In this document: positions 26,558 to 35,251 of the stretch, piece by piece | How positions within the stretch are numbered: position 1 is the first letter of the stretch | How the letters are laid out: each line of letters opens with the position of its first letter | DNA from: CAWCJL01 sp963795775 | Lineage (GTDB): Bacteria; Acidobacteriota; Terriglobia; Terriglobales; Acidobacteriaceae | Assembly: GCA_963795775.1 (NCBI GenBank) | Contig: CAWCJL010000003.1 | Location: forward strand, 372,001 to 436,000 | DNA: 64,000 nt | Direction: 5' to 3' | The notes under the pieces: generated by a model | Seen by the model: the letters and a program-made list of their open reading frames with translations, nothing else | Databases searched by the model: none | What the model was told of the DNA's origin: nothing | Program-made: the position numbers and the translations under genes

Positions 26558-26871
26558 TCTTCTCTTCTCCAAATGTCTCTCAACAGACGCGCCTCCGGCA
26601 CCTGAGGACGCAATTTCTCGCCGGCAATCCTCAGCGGCCATCGAGAAGCGCCGCCACCGGGCACTCGCCATCGATCTATACGGCCACGAGAACCGCTTCG
26701 TTCCCGCGAACAGGAATATCTCATTGGCCCAGATCGTCTGCGCAGATCATCTGCCCAGATCGCCCAGCTCAGATCCTCCACAATAGATAGCCGGAAGTGT
26801 GAAGTATATCCCACGCCAACTCACAGGCGGTTACGCTATGCTCGGTTTGCACCGTCCGGGAACCGTTCACC
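26558..26871. other. Divergent intergenic region with a CAGATC array
   Basis: 314 bases between the leftward TolC-like gene and rightward truA. It holds four CAGATC copies at 26730-26735, 26743-26748, 26756-26761 and 26770-26775 (13-14 base spacing), compatible with a repeated binding site. No gene or certain promoter was seen in the remainder. Confidence 0.55.
26730..26775. repeat. Four direct CAGATC repeats, period 13-14 bp
   Basis: CAGATC occurs four times within 46 bases at regular spacing, 97-142 bases before truA and about 173-218 bases before the TolC-like gene. Each copy also includes GATC. Regularity suggests an operator or a degenerate short tandem repeat. Confidence 0.6.
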
Positions 26872-27705
26872 ATGCCTCCGCCTTCGCCCGAGGAAGCCCT
26901 GCCGGCACCATCTACCTGGAAGCTGACGCTGGCCTATGATGGGACCGACTTCTGCGGCTGGCAGGTGCAGCCCGGGCGCATGACCGTGCAAGGCGAACTC
27001 GCTGCGGCTCTCGCGCGCGTCACCGGCGAGCAGGTGCTGCCGCAAGGCTCAGGACGCACCGATGCTGGCGTGCACGCGCTGGCGCAGGTGGCGAGCTTTG
27101 CCCTCCACGCGCCCATTCCGGCATCGAATTTGCAACGCGCACTGAACAGAACTCTCCCCCCTGCCATCCGTGTGATGTCCGCAGAGCACGCCGCACCGGG
27201 CTTCCACGCCCGGCACAGCGCCGTCGCGAAATGCTACGAATACCGCATCTATCGCGGAGAAATCTGCCCGCCCATGCTCGCCCGCTATGTGTTCGCGCTC
27301 AACTGGCCGCTGGACCTGAGCGCCATGCAGGACGCCGCTGCACAGGTATTGGGCACGCACGATTTCACTTCCTTCGCCGCCGTCGATCCCGACCGGGCCG
27401 GACGTCTTCGCACCACCGCTCCACCTGAAAGCAATGCAGCTTCCACAGACGGCTTGCGCGACGGCAACATCCGCACCCTCACCTGCTCGCGCTGGGTGCA
27501 GCACGAGGACCTCCTCCTCTACACCGTCGAGGGCAACGGCTTTCTTCATCACATGGTGCGTAACCTGGTCGGCACCTTTCTTGAAGCCGGTCGCGGACAG
27601 CGCCGTCCCGAAGACCTCGCCGCCGTTCTGCGTGCTCGCGATCGGTCCGCTGCCGGCGCCACCGCACCCGCACGCGGACTCTTCCTCAAACACGTGCAGT
27701 ATTGA
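26872..27705 (+). CDS. truA: tRNA pseudouridine(38-40) synthase
   Basis: 277 aa enzyme that isomerises uridines 38-40 in tRNA anticodon arms. LTLAYDGTDFCGWQVQPG at the N-terminus and GSGRTDAGVHA with catalytic Asp64 are diagnostic; GNGFLHHMVRNLVGTFLEAG is the conserved C-terminal motif. ATG 26872 gives a short Pro/Ala-rich leader before the domain. There is an extra loop (about 185-205, TTAPPESNAASTDGLRDGNI) longer than in E. coli TruA. It is followed at 62 bases by a peptidase gene on the same strand. Confidence 0.95.
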   Translation: MPPPSPEEALPAPSTWKLTLAYDGTDFCGWQVQPGRMTVQGELAAALARVTGEQVLPQGSGRTDAGVHALAQVASFALHAPIPASNLQRALNRTLPPAIRVMSAEHAAPGFHARHSAVAKCYEYRIYRGEICPPMLARYVFALNWPLDLSAMQDAAAQVLGTHDFTSFAAVDPDRAGRLRTTAPPESNAASTDGLRDGNIRTLTCSRWVQHEDLLLYTVEGNGFLHHMVRNLVGTFLEAGRGQRRPEDLAAVLRARDRSAAGATAPARGLFLKHVQY

Positions 27706-27766
27706 CGCGCTCGCCGCGCGCACCTGTAACGCCGGCTCGCAGATGCTACCCTAGCGTTTCCGGATC

Positions 27767-29032
27767 ATGCGGCTGCTTCCTGCCACCCCGTCGGCGTTTG
27801 CTCGCATCAGCCAACTGGCTGCGCAGCGCCGGGTCCATGGCGCCTTCCGCTGGTTCTATCTCAACGACGGCCGCCTGCTGGACTGGCAGAGCGCCATGGT
27901 CGCCGTGCCCGCACCGCCTTTTGGCGAGAGCCAACGCGCCGAATGGCTTGCCGCGCAGTTCCGCAGCATGGGCCTGGCCGACGTCTGCTTCGACGCCGTC
28001 GGCAACGTTCTCGCCCGCCTGCCGCATGCGCCTGATGCCGCACCCGGCACGGCGCGCTCGCTCGTCGTTATTTCCGCGCACATCGACACGGTCTTTCCTC
28101 CTGGCACGCCCATCGATCCGCAACGCGAAGGCAAGCGCATCACCGCGCCCGGAGCCTGCGACAACGGCGCCGGCGTCACCGGGATGCTTGCCGTTGCCGC
28201 CGCACTGCTCGATGCCGGTATCCCCGCCGCATGCGACCTCCTCTTCGTGGGCAACGTGGGCGAGGAAGGCGAAGGCGACCTGCGCGGCATGCGCCATCTC
28301 TACGAACACACCCTGAGCGGCCGCGAGATCGAAGCCAACATCGTGCTCGACGGTGCAGGCACCGAAGTCGCCGTGACCGAGGCCCTGGGCAGCCGCCGAT
28401 TCATGGTCACCATCGTTGGCCCGGGCGGCCACTCCTGGACCGACGCTGGCGCGCCCAACCCGATCGCGATCCTCAGCGACGCCATTGCGCAACTGCAGGC
28501 GATGGAGCTGCCCACTGAGCCTCGAACCACCTGGAATGTCGGCACCATTGAAGGCGGCAGCTCCGTCAACGCCATCCCCGAGCGTGCCGCCGCCCGCTTC
28601 GACCTGCGCTCCACCAGCCCGGAACAACTCGTCCGCCTCGAAGTGGAACTCCATCGCGCAGTGGAAGACGCGGTGCTCCGCGCCAACGCAGCGGCCGCCT
28701 CACGCCTGCCCGCACGCAAACGGCAACCGGCGCAGTTCACTCTCCAGCCCATCGGCAACCGCCCCGCCGGTTATCTCCCCGCGGACAGTTCCCTCTTCGC
28801 GGCCCTGCGCGCGGTGGACCGCCACCTCGGCATCCGCACCGAGCCGCGCATCGCCTCTACGGACGCCAACATTCCGCTCTCCCTCGGCGTGCCCGCCCTC
28901 AGCATCGGCGCCGGTGGCGATGGCGGCGGCGTCCACACCCGCGCAGAGTGGTACGACGCCACCGGCCGCGAGCTCGCGCTCAAGCGCATCCTGCTGCTTG
29001 TGCTGGCCACTGCCGGCGCCTGTGACGAGTAG
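27767..29032 (+). CDS. M20-family metallopeptidase
   Basis: 421 aa. The co-catalytic zinc site is visible as VVISAHIDTVFPPG (His and Asp), GACDNGAGVTGML (bridging Asp) and FVGNVGEEGEGDLRG (catalytic Glu and zinc Glu). IVGPGGHSWTDAGAPNPI belongs to the dimerisation domain and carries its conserved His. No signal peptide, so cytosolic. Similar to tripeptidase or acetylornithine-deacetylase-like enzymes (M20/M25/M40); substrate unknown. The ATG directly follows a short intergenic gap after truA. Confidence 0.88.
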   Translation: MRLLPATPSAFARISQLAAQRRVHGAFRWFYLNDGRLLDWQSAMVAVPAPPFGESQRAEWLAAQFRSMGLADVCFDAVGNVLARLPHAPDAAPGTARSLVVISAHIDTVFPPGTPIDPQREGKRITAPGACDNGAGVTGMLAVAAALLDAGIPAACDLLFVGNVGEEGEGDLRGMRHLYEHTLSGREIEANIVLDGAGTEVAVTEALGSRRFMVTIVGPGGHSWTDAGAPNPIAILSDAIAQLQAMELPTEPRTTWNVGTIEGGSSVNAIPERAAARFDLRSTSPEQLVRLEVELHRAVEDAVLRANAAAASRLPARKRQPAQFTLQPIGNRPAGYLPADSSLFAALRAVDRHLGIRTEPRIASTDANIPLSLGVPALSIGAGGDGGGVHTRAEWYDATGRELALKRILLLVLATAGACDE

Positions 29033-29351
29033 CACTGCGCGCAGAAGCCAGGGGTGCAGAAATCAGGGATCAGGGATCAGGATCACTGCGCACAAGGCAG
29101 GTCTGCAGAAACCAGGGATGAGGAGGTGCGGAGTGAGTCAGGGAAGGTGCAGAAGTCAGGGATCAGGGATCAGCGAACGGGATCCTTCAACCAATTTAGA
29201 GCCGTCATCCTGAGCGCAGCGAAGGATCCATACGCAACCCATTCCCGTGCCAAACCTGCACGCACCCGCGAACACCCTGATCCCTGCCCCCGCCGTGCCC
29301 CCTGCCCCCTGACCCCTGCTCCCTGGCCTCCCCCCTGCTACACTCCCGCAC
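29033..29351. repeat. Intergenic repeat cluster
   Basis: 319 bases with no gene. Two 28-base copies (29053-29080 and 29146-29173) beginning GGTGCAGAA and containing TCAGGGATCAGGGATCAG differ at one base; a degenerate copy lies near 29104-29124. At 29204-29229 is one copy of the TCCTGAGCGCAGCGAAGGA element seen elsewhere in the window. From 29277 to 29337 the plus strand is pyrimidine-rich (TGATCCCTGCCCCC), roughly the inverse of the first half, so long inverted pairing is possible. The promoter for the next gene must lie here or upstream. Confidence 0.75.
29204..29229 (+). repeat. Dispersed intergenic element, copy 1
   Basis: Core TCCTGAGCGCAGCGAAGGA. Related copies occur at 32566-32602, 32624-32660 and 54852-54877, always outside genes. 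The half-sites TCCT and AGGA are inverted, giving an imperfect palindrome. Confidence 0.7.
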
Positions 29352-31067
29352 ATGCGTCCCCTGCTCCTGGCCCTCGCCTGTTCCGCTCTCACCGCCTCTG
29401 CCCAGACCGCCGCACCTCCCGCACCCGACGTCATCTACTATCACGGAGTCATTCTCACCGGGACCGGCCTGCCCGGCGACACGGCTGAGCGGGTCTCCGC
29501 GCTCGCACTCTCGCACGGGCTCGTACAAAGCACCGGCACCGATGCCGCCGTCCTGAAAGAGAAAGGTCCGCACACGCAGCTCGTCGATCTCGGTGGCGCG
29601 TTCGTTATGCCCGGCTTCAACGACGCGCACACCCATATCGCAGAAGCCGGGCAGCGCAAGCTCTCGGTGGACCTCACCGGCACGCGCTCCCTCGCGGAGA
29701 TGAAAGCGCGCATCGCCGAAGCCGCCCACGCCGCACCTCCCGGCCACTGGCTCCGGGGCGGCGGCTGGGACCACACTCTTTGGCCGACAAAACAAACACC
29801 CACACGCGCCGACCTCGACGCAGTAACCGGCGATCATCCCGCCGCCTTCAGCCGCGTGGACGGCCACATTCTCGTGGCCAATTCCGCCGCGCTCAAGGCA
29901 GCCGGCATTAGCGCGAGCACGCCCAATCCGCAGGGCGGCGCCATCGACAAGGACGCCGCCGGCCAGCCCACCGGGATCATTCGTGATCTGGCGATGGACG
30001 CCATCTTCAAAGTTATTCCGCCGCCCACGCACGACGAACGCAAACGCGCACTTTCGCTCGCCCTGGCCGACGCCGCACAGCATGGCGTCACCAGCGTGCA
30101 GGACAACTCCCCCTGGGAAGACTTCCTCGTGCTCGAAGAGCTCGAGCGCGAAGATCACCTGCCCGTGCGTGTCTCCGAATGGCTGGCGTTTAACGATCCC
30201 GTGGATGTGCTGAAACAGCATCGCGCCGCGCATAAAGCAGACGACCGCATGCTGCACACCGGCATGCTGAAGGGATTTATGGACGGCTCACTGGGCTCGC
30301 GCACGGCTGCGCTGCAGGCGCCCTACAGCGATGATCCCGGTAACAGCGGTCTCCCCTATTACAAACAGGACGCACTTGACGCCATGGCGAAGGAGCGCGA
30401 CGCCGCCGGCTTCCAGATCGGTTTTCATGCCATCGGCGACCGAGCCGTGGCGATGGCGCTCAATGCGTATGCCGGGCTGCCGGCGGGCAACTGCGCTGAG
30501 CGGAACGCCGCGCCTATACCCGCGTCGCACGCGTGCAATCGCCGCGACCGCATCGAGCACTCGCAGATTCTCGCCCCACAGGATTTCGCCCGCTATAAAC
30601 AGCTCGGCATCATCGCCTCCGTGCAGCCCTGCCAGATGCTCACCGACATGGCGTGGACCGAACAACGCATCGGCCCCGCGCGCGCCCGCTACGCCTATGC
30701 ATTCAAAAGCTTGCTCGATCACGGTGTTCCGCTCGCCTTCGGCACCGACTTCCCGGTCGAGCCCATCACCCCGTTCCGCGGCCTCTACGCCGCGGTGACG
30801 CGCACGAACGAGGCGGGCACGCAAACCTTCTTCCCGCAGGAGAAGCTGAGCCTCGGCCAGGCGCTCTATGCCTACACGCAGGGCTCCGCCTACGCGGAAT
30901 TCGCGGAAACCTACAGGGGCAAGCTCGCGCCTGGCTATGTCGCGGACTTTGTGGTTTTGAATCGCGACCTCACCCGCATCCCGCCACACGACATACTCGG
31001 AACGAACGTGCTGCGTACCGTCGTTGACGGCCATACCGTGTATGTCGCCAATGTGAAGGCGCGCTAG
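29352..31067 (+). CDS. YtcJ-like amidohydrolase, exported
   Basis: 571 aa. MRPLLLALACSALTASAQ is a signal peptide. The amidohydrolase_3 fold shows GGAFVMPGFNDAHTHIAEAG with the HxH metal motif, GFMDGSLGSRTAALQAPYSD, FQIGFHAIGDRAVAMAL, RDRIEHSQIL and FGTDFPVEPITPFRGLY with the metal aspartate, ending in a beta domain (LAPGYVADFVVLNRDLTRIP). Members hydrolyse N-substituted amides or similar; the substrate is not predictable. Likely periplasmic. The upstream region is a repeat cluster. Confidence 0.88.
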   Translation: MRPLLLALACSALTASAQTAAPPAPDVIYYHGVILTGTGLPGDTAERVSALALSHGLVQSTGTDAAVLKEKGPHTQLVDLGGAFVMPGFNDAHTHIAEAGQRKLSVDLTGTRSLAEMKARIAEAAHAAPPGHWLRGGGWDHTLWPTKQTPTRADLDAVTGDHPAAFSRVDGHILVANSAALKAAGISASTPNPQGGAIDKDAAGQPTGIIRDLAMDAIFKVIPPPTHDERKRALSLALADAAQHGVTSVQDNSPWEDFLVLEELEREDHLPVRVSEWLAFNDPVDVLKQHRAAHKADDRMLHTGMLKGFMDGSLGSRTAALQAPYSDDPGNSGLPYYKQDALDAMAKERDAAGFQIGFHAIGDRAVAMALNAYAGLPAGNCAERNAAPIPASHACNRRDRIEHSQILAPQDFARYKQLGIIASVQPCQMLTDMAWTEQRIGPARARYAYAFKSLLDHGVPLAFGTDFPVEPITPFRGLYAAVTRTNEAGTQTFFPQEKLSLGQALYAYTQGSAYAEFAETYRGKLAPGYVADFVVLNRDLTRIPPHDILGTNVLRTVVDGHTVYVANVKAR

Positions 31068-31090
31068 AATCCCTGTTACCGGGAGAACGC

Positions 31091-31603
31091 ATGGCAACCA
31101 CCGCTGCAATCTCGCTCGAAACCTATCTGAAGACGTCCTATCGTCCGGATTGCGACTACGTCGACGGCGAATTGGAGGAAAGAAATTTGGGCGAACGGGA
31201 ACACGCACGTTTGCAGGCTGCCATTGTCGCGTGGTTTTTTGCGAAGCAGAAGGAGTGGAACATCGATGTGCTTCCCGAGCAGCGCACCCGGGTCTCCGCC
31301 TCACGTGTCCGCATCCCGGATGTCTCGCTTGTCTCCCTCGACTTGCCCTACGAAAAAATCATCACTCACCCCCCACTCGCCGTAATCGAAATTCTCTCCC
31401 CGGAGGACCGCGTCCGCCGCTACAACGAGCGCCTGGAAGACTACCGCCGAATGGGCGTCCGAAATATCTGGGTGGTCGATCCTGAATCGCGCATGGGCTA
31501 TGACTGGACCCTGGGCTGGCAGGAAGCCGCGCGTTTCGAGATAGCGGAGACCCCGATCTATCTCGACATTCCAGAGATATTCGCCGCGCTCCCACCACAG
31601 TAG
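31091..31603 (+). CDS. Uma2-family (DUF820) putative restriction-endonuclease-fold protein
   Basis: 170 aa. The PD-(D/E)xK-like core is visible as RIPDVSLVSLDLPYEK followed by PPLAVIEILSPEDRVRRYNE, then KLEDYR-type helix (ERLEDYRRMGVRNIWVVDPE). The N-terminus contains YVDGELEERNLGEREHARLQ. Family members are abundant in cyanobacteria and acidobacteria; nuclease activity is assumed from fold and largely untested. GGGAGAACGC precedes the ATG. It sits 23 bases after the amidohydrolase gene. Confidence 0.82.
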   Translation: MATTAAISLETYLKTSYRPDCDYVDGELEERNLGEREHARLQAAIVAWFFAKQKEWNIDVLPEQRTRVSASRVRIPDVSLVSLDLPYEKIITHPPLAVIEILSPEDRVRRYNERLEDYRRMGVRNIWVVDPESRMGYDWTLGWQEAARFEIAETPIYLDIPEIFAALPPQ

Positions 31604-31622
31604 CCCGCCTACTCCGCCCCTC

Positions 31623-32555
31623 TTGCCTGTTCTCACTCGCTCTGCTCGCGCACACCTCCTGCTCATCGCGGTGGTCATGGTCTGGGGCTCTACGTTCGTG
31701 CTGGTCAAGGGTGCGCTGCGCGATATCTCGCCGCTGCTGTTCAACCTCCTGCGCATGCTGCTGGCCACCGTCGCGCTTGCCCTGCTCTACCGCCGTGCGC
31801 TGCGCACGCTTTCGCGCCAGGCGGTGCTCGCAGGCGCGATTGCTGGCCTCTGCCTGGCCATGGGTTTCCAGTTCCAGACCGCCGGGCTCGCGCGCACCAC
31901 GCCTGCGAAATCCGCCTTCATCACTGGACTCACCGTCGTTCTGGTGCCGCTCTTGTCGGTCATTCCCGCCTTGCGCTCCCGCACGGCAAAGGGCCCCGGG
32001 CTGTACGCGCTGGTCGGCGCTGCCGCCGCCTTTCTCGGCATCCTGCTGCTGACAACGCCACCAGATACGCCGTGGCATTCGCTATTCTCCAGCATCAACC
32101 TGGGGGACTGGCTGACGCTGGTGTGCGCAGTGGGCTTCGCACTGCACGTGATCGCGCTCGCACGCTTTTCGCCGCACACACCCCTGGGCGCGTTGGCCGT
32201 ACTGCAGCTCGGCTTCTGCAGCCTGGTGATGGCCATCACGTTGCCTGTGTTCGAGCATCCGCACATCTCTATCTCGGCGCGGCTGTTGGTTGCACTGGCG
32301 ATTGCGGCACTGCTGGCCACCGCGGCCGCGTTCACCATTCAATCGTGGGCGCAGCAAATTCTTCCCGCAACGCATACCGCGCTTATCTTCGCTCTCGAGC
32401 CAGTCTTCGCCTGGCTCACTTCCTTCTTCTTTTTCGGTGAACGCATGACAGCACGTGCCGGCTCCGGTGCCGCTCTTATCCTTCTTGGTATCGCGCTCAC
32501 CGAGTTCTTCTCCGCCACACACGCCACCGCGCCCACCGCGCCCGAGGCGCTGTAG
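31623..32555 (+). CDS. EamA/DMT-superfamily transporter
   Basis: 310 aa with ten hydrophobic helices in two EamA repeats. AVVMVWGSTFVLVKGALRDI is the first helix motif, FQFQTAGLARTTPAKSAFIT ends repeat one, and LPATHTALIFALEPVFAWLT with FFFGERMTARAGSGAALILL marks repeat two. Such proteins export or import metabolites (amino acids, nucleotide-sugars); substrate unknown. Start is a TTG at 31623 only 20 bases after uma2; no ATG lies closer to the first helix. Confidence 0.85.
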   Translation: MPVLTRSARAHLLLIAVVMVWGSTFVLVKGALRDISPLLFNLLRMLLATVALALLYRRALRTLSRQAVLAGAIAGLCLAMGFQFQTAGLARTTPAKSAFITGLTVVLVPLLSVIPALRSRTAKGPGLYALVGAAAAFLGILLLTTPPDTPWHSLFSSINLGDWLTLVCAVGFALHVIALARFSPHTPLGALAVLQLGFCSLVMAITLPVFEHPHISISARLLVALAIAALLATAAAFTIQSWAQQILPATHTALIFALEPVFAWLTSFFFFGERMTARAGSGAALILLGIALTEFFSATHATAPTAPEAL

Positions 32556-32670
32556 CCGCGCCACCGTTGCCATCCCGAGCGCAGTCCAAGGTTCTGCTTC
32601 CGCGCCTCTCTGGCCGCGCCTCCGCTGCCATCCCGAGCGCAGCCGAGGGATCTGCTTCCGAACACCGCAA
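32555..32670 (+). repeat. Tandem 58-bp duplication carrying dispersed-element copies 2 and 3
   Basis: Units start at GCCGCGCC (32555) and again at 32613. Each contains GCCATCCCGAGCGCAG followed after a few bases by TCTGCTTCCG. The cores (32566-32602, 32624-32660) resemble the element at 29204. The two units differ by several substitutions, so the duplication is not recent. Confidence 0.75.
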
Positions 32671-32869
32671 TGCGCTTTGTGCCAAACGGTTCTGCAGATA
32701 CTGCGTCTAACTGAACGTGCCGGCCTTCCTCATTCACGGATAGCCGGTCAGCATTTCGGCTCTCGCTATACTGATTGTGGTGAGTTCAAACACAGTCCTA
32801 CGCAACCTGGAGCCCTCGCGGCCCACGCCCAACTCCAGAGGCTTTCATAGAACACGAGGTTAGACCCGC
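32556..32869. other. Intergenic region with a 58-bp tandem duplication
   Basis: 314 bases between the EamA gene and the Deg/Htr protease gene, without coding content. Its first third is two diverged copies of a 58-bp unit; the rest holds a TATACT hexamer at 32767-32772 without a good -35. The protease promoter is expected here. Confidence 0.55.
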
Positions 32870-34528
32870 ATGAGATCTATGTCCGGACGGTCCCGCTTCC
32901 ACCGTCTCCTGCCCATTTTTGTGATTCTCGCGACTCTCTCGGCCGGCATCTTGATCGGCTCCGTCGCTGTCCACGGTGTGAAGGGAAAAGAGGGGCAGGT
33001 CAACAGCTCTGACGCCACTCCGCTCAAAATCCCCAATCCCGTACAGCTCGGCACACAGTTTTCCCAGATCGCCAAAGAGGTCAGCCCGGCGGTGGTGAAC
33101 ATCAGCACCGAAACCATCCCGCACCAGCAGCAGGCGCGTCGCCGCGGCCGCAATCTGCACCCCATGCCGCAGGATCCCAACGACGAGGGCAATGGCGAGG
33201 ACGATCAGCAGGACCAGGGTCAAGGCCAGGGCCCGGATAACTTCCAGGACTTCTTCAACCGCTTCTTCGGTGGTCAGGGCGGCGGGCAAATGGGTCCTGA
33301 CGGCGGCATGGACGGAGGCGGAGTGCGTGAGTCGCTCGGTTCCGGTTTCATCGTCGATCCGAAGGGTTACATCCTCACCAACAATCACGTGGTCGACAAG
33401 GCCGACAAGATCTACGTGAAGCTGTCCACCGATCCCGACGAAACCACGGATCGCGGACGCCCGGCCAAGGTGGTCGGCGTAGATCCCGACACCGACGTCG
33501 CCGTCATCAAGATTGAAACCAATTCCCCGCTGCCCACTGTGAAGCTCGGCAACTCCGACGCGGCGCAGGTCGGCGACTGGGTCGTTGCCATCGGCAGCCC
33601 GTTCGCGCTGAACAAGACCGTCACCGCCGGTATCGTTTCCGCGAAGAACCGCACCATCGAGCCCGGCGCGAAGGGGCAGTTCCAGCACTTCATTCAGACC
33701 GATGCAGCCATCAATCCGGGTAACTCCGGCGGTCCGCTGCTCAACATGGCCGGCGAAGTCATCGGCATCAACACTGCCATCTATACGCAGTCTGCCGGCT
33801 ACCAGGGCATCGGCTTCGCCATGCCGTCGAACACCGTCATCCAGGTCTACAACGACCTCATCGGGCCCACGCACAAGGTCACGCGCGGCTCCATCGGTAT
33901 CCAGTTCCAGCCCAACCTCCCCAGCGCCGTCGGCCGTGTCTACGGCTTCAAGTCCGGCGTGCTGGTCTCTGCTGTCACCAAGGGCGGCGGAGCGGAACAG
34001 GCGGGAATCAAGCCAGGCGACATCATCACTTCCGTCGACGGCCAGCCCATCAAGGACGGTGACGCACTGGTCAACGTCGTCTCCTCCAAGCATCCGGGCG
34101 AAACGGTGAAGCTCGGTTACATTCGCAACGGCCAGCAGAACACGGCCAATGTCACCATTCAGGATCGCGCCAAGCTCTACGCACCCGGAGCCGGTGGTGA
34201 GGCCCAGAACGAGAACAATCAAAGCACGCCCGATGTAGGACAGGACAAACTCGGCATTACCGTGGCCAACCTGCCCCAGCAGCTCCAGGGCAAGAACCTG
34301 CACGGGGTTATCGTGCAGCAGGTCAAGCCGGGCTCCTTCGGTGACGAAATCAACCTCTCGCAGGGCTTCGTCATCAGCGCCATCAACAAGCAGCCCATCA
34401 ACAACAAGCAGGACTTCAACGACATCGTGTCCAAGTTGAAATCCGGCCAGGATGTGGTCTTCCAGATTGTCGATCCACGCAATGCAAATGGCGGGAACGG
34501 CAGCCTGGTGGGCGGCACCCTACCCTAG
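32870..34528 (+). CDS. Deg/Htr-type serine endoprotease with two PDZ domains
   Basis: 552 aa envelope protease/chaperone. One N-terminal membrane segment (LLPIFVILATLSAGILIGSV) serves as anchor or signal. Trypsin-like domain: H173 in TNNHVVDKADK, D209 in DTDVAVIKIE, S286 in NPGNSGGPLLN. PDZ1 begins near GSIGIQFQPNLPSAVGRVYG, with GAEQAGIKPGDIITSVDGQP; PDZ2 near LGITVANLPQQLQGKNLHGV. A Gln/Gly/Asp-rich linker (DQQDQGQGQGPDNFQDFFNR) precedes the protease core, as in DegP LA loops. It probably degrades misfolded periplasmic proteins. Confidence 0.93.
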   Translation: MRSMSGRSRFHRLLPIFVILATLSAGILIGSVAVHGVKGKEGQVNSSDATPLKIPNPVQLGTQFSQIAKEVSPAVVNISTETIPHQQQARRRGRNLHPMPQDPNDEGNGEDDQQDQGQGQGPDNFQDFFNRFFGGQGGGQMGPDGGMDGGGVRESLGSGFIVDPKGYILTNNHVVDKADKIYVKLSTDPDETTDRGRPAKVVGVDPDTDVAVIKIETNSPLPTVKLGNSDAAQVGDWVVAIGSPFALNKTVTAGIVSAKNRTIEPGAKGQFQHFIQTDAAINPGNSGGPLLNMAGEVIGINTAIYTQSAGYQGIGFAMPSNTVIQVYNDLIGPTHKVTRGSIGIQFQPNLPSAVGRVYGFKSGVLVSAVTKGGGAEQAGIKPGDIITSVDGQPIKDGDALVNVVSSKHPGETVKLGYIRNGQQNTANVTIQDRAKLYAPGAGGEAQNENNQSTPDVGQDKLGITVANLPQQLQGKNLHGVIVQQVKPGSFGDEINLSQGFVISAINKQPINNKQDFNDIVSKLKSGQDVVFQIVDPRNANGGNGSLVGGTLP

Positions 34529-34576
34529 TCGAACTGACTAGTTTTGTAATAGGCAAGCAGTAACGTAAGGTTACGA

Positions 34577-34604
34577 CCGGCACCTGTGATGCAACAGGTG
34601 CCGG
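34577..34604 (+). terminator. Hairpin after the Deg/Htr gene
   Basis: Eleven-base perfect stem CCGGCACCTGT / ACAGGTGCCGG with loop GATGCA, followed by GCTTGTTTCGG. A smaller CTAGTC-GAACT-GACTAG hairpin followed by TTTT overlaps the gene's stop at 34525-34545. Together they should end the transcript. Confidence 0.65.
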
Positions 34605-34688
34605 GCTTGTTTCGGTTGCAATCACGCCCCCGAATCGTTACTCTTTCGTGAAGCGCTTGTAGCTAAACTCACGACAAAGGACACTTGC

Positions 34689-35165
34689 ATGCTTCGAGTT
34701 TCCCCAGGCCGCACGCTGGTTCTCCTAGCCGCCGTTGCTGTTGCTCCGGCCTTCGCTAGCCGCACCCATCGCGCGCCGACCTCCGGACACACCCATGCCA
34801 GCATCGCGCATCGTGCACATCGCGCTGTTGTACGCAAGGTAAACAAGATCCGCGGCCAGCGAGAGATCGACCCGGCCCGCGCCACAGAAATTCAGGCTGC
34901 GCTCATCCGCGAAAATTATCTGAGCGGCTCCCCCACCGGACAGTGGGACGCACAGACCGAAGCCGCCATGCAGAAGTACCAGTCCGACCACGGCTGGCAG
35001 ACGCGGCTGACCCCGGACTCGCGCGCGCTGATCAAGCTGGGCCTGGGCCCGAATGCATCGGCTGGCACTCCCGCCGCAGCGGCGACTGCTGAGAAGCCGG
35101 CGCCGGCCGCGCCTTCCACCCCGGAGGCCGGCACCCTCGCCTCCGTGCACTCTATTTCGCAGTAA
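34689..35165 (+). CDS. Exported peptidoglycan-binding-domain protein
   Basis: 158 aa. An N-terminal signal (SPGRTLVLLAAVAVAPAFAS) precedes a His/Arg-rich stretch (HRAPTSGHTHASIAHRAHRA) and one PG_binding_1 domain (ATEIQAALIRENYLSGSPTG then WDAQTEAAMQKYQSDHGWQT). The tail is Ala/Pro-rich. There is no hydrolase domain, so it probably only binds cell wall or acts as an adaptor. Followed by a strong bidirectional terminator. Confidence 0.82.
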   Translation: MLRVSPGRTLVLLAAVAVAPAFASRTHRAPTSGHTHASIAHRAHRAVVRKVNKIRGQREIDPARATEIQAALIRENYLSGSPTGQWDAQTEAAMQKYQSDHGWQTRLTPDSRALIKLGLGPNASAGTPAAAATAEKPAPAAPSTPEAGTLASVHSISQ

Positions 35166-35184
35166 AAGTGCTCTTATTTGCGCA

Positions 35185-35214
35185 CAAAAAAGCAGCCGAA
35201 ATGGCTGCTTTTTT
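35185..35214. terminator. Bidirectional intrinsic terminator
   Basis: AAAAAA-AGCAGCC-GAAAT-GGCTGCT-TTTTT: a seven-base stem (35191-35197 / 35203-35209) flanked by A- and T-runs, so it works for the rightward peptidoglycan-binding gene and the leftward lysA region. Confidence 0.88.
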
Positions 35215-35251
35215 GGTGTCGAAAAACACGGTTTTCGTGGCTATTGCAGCC

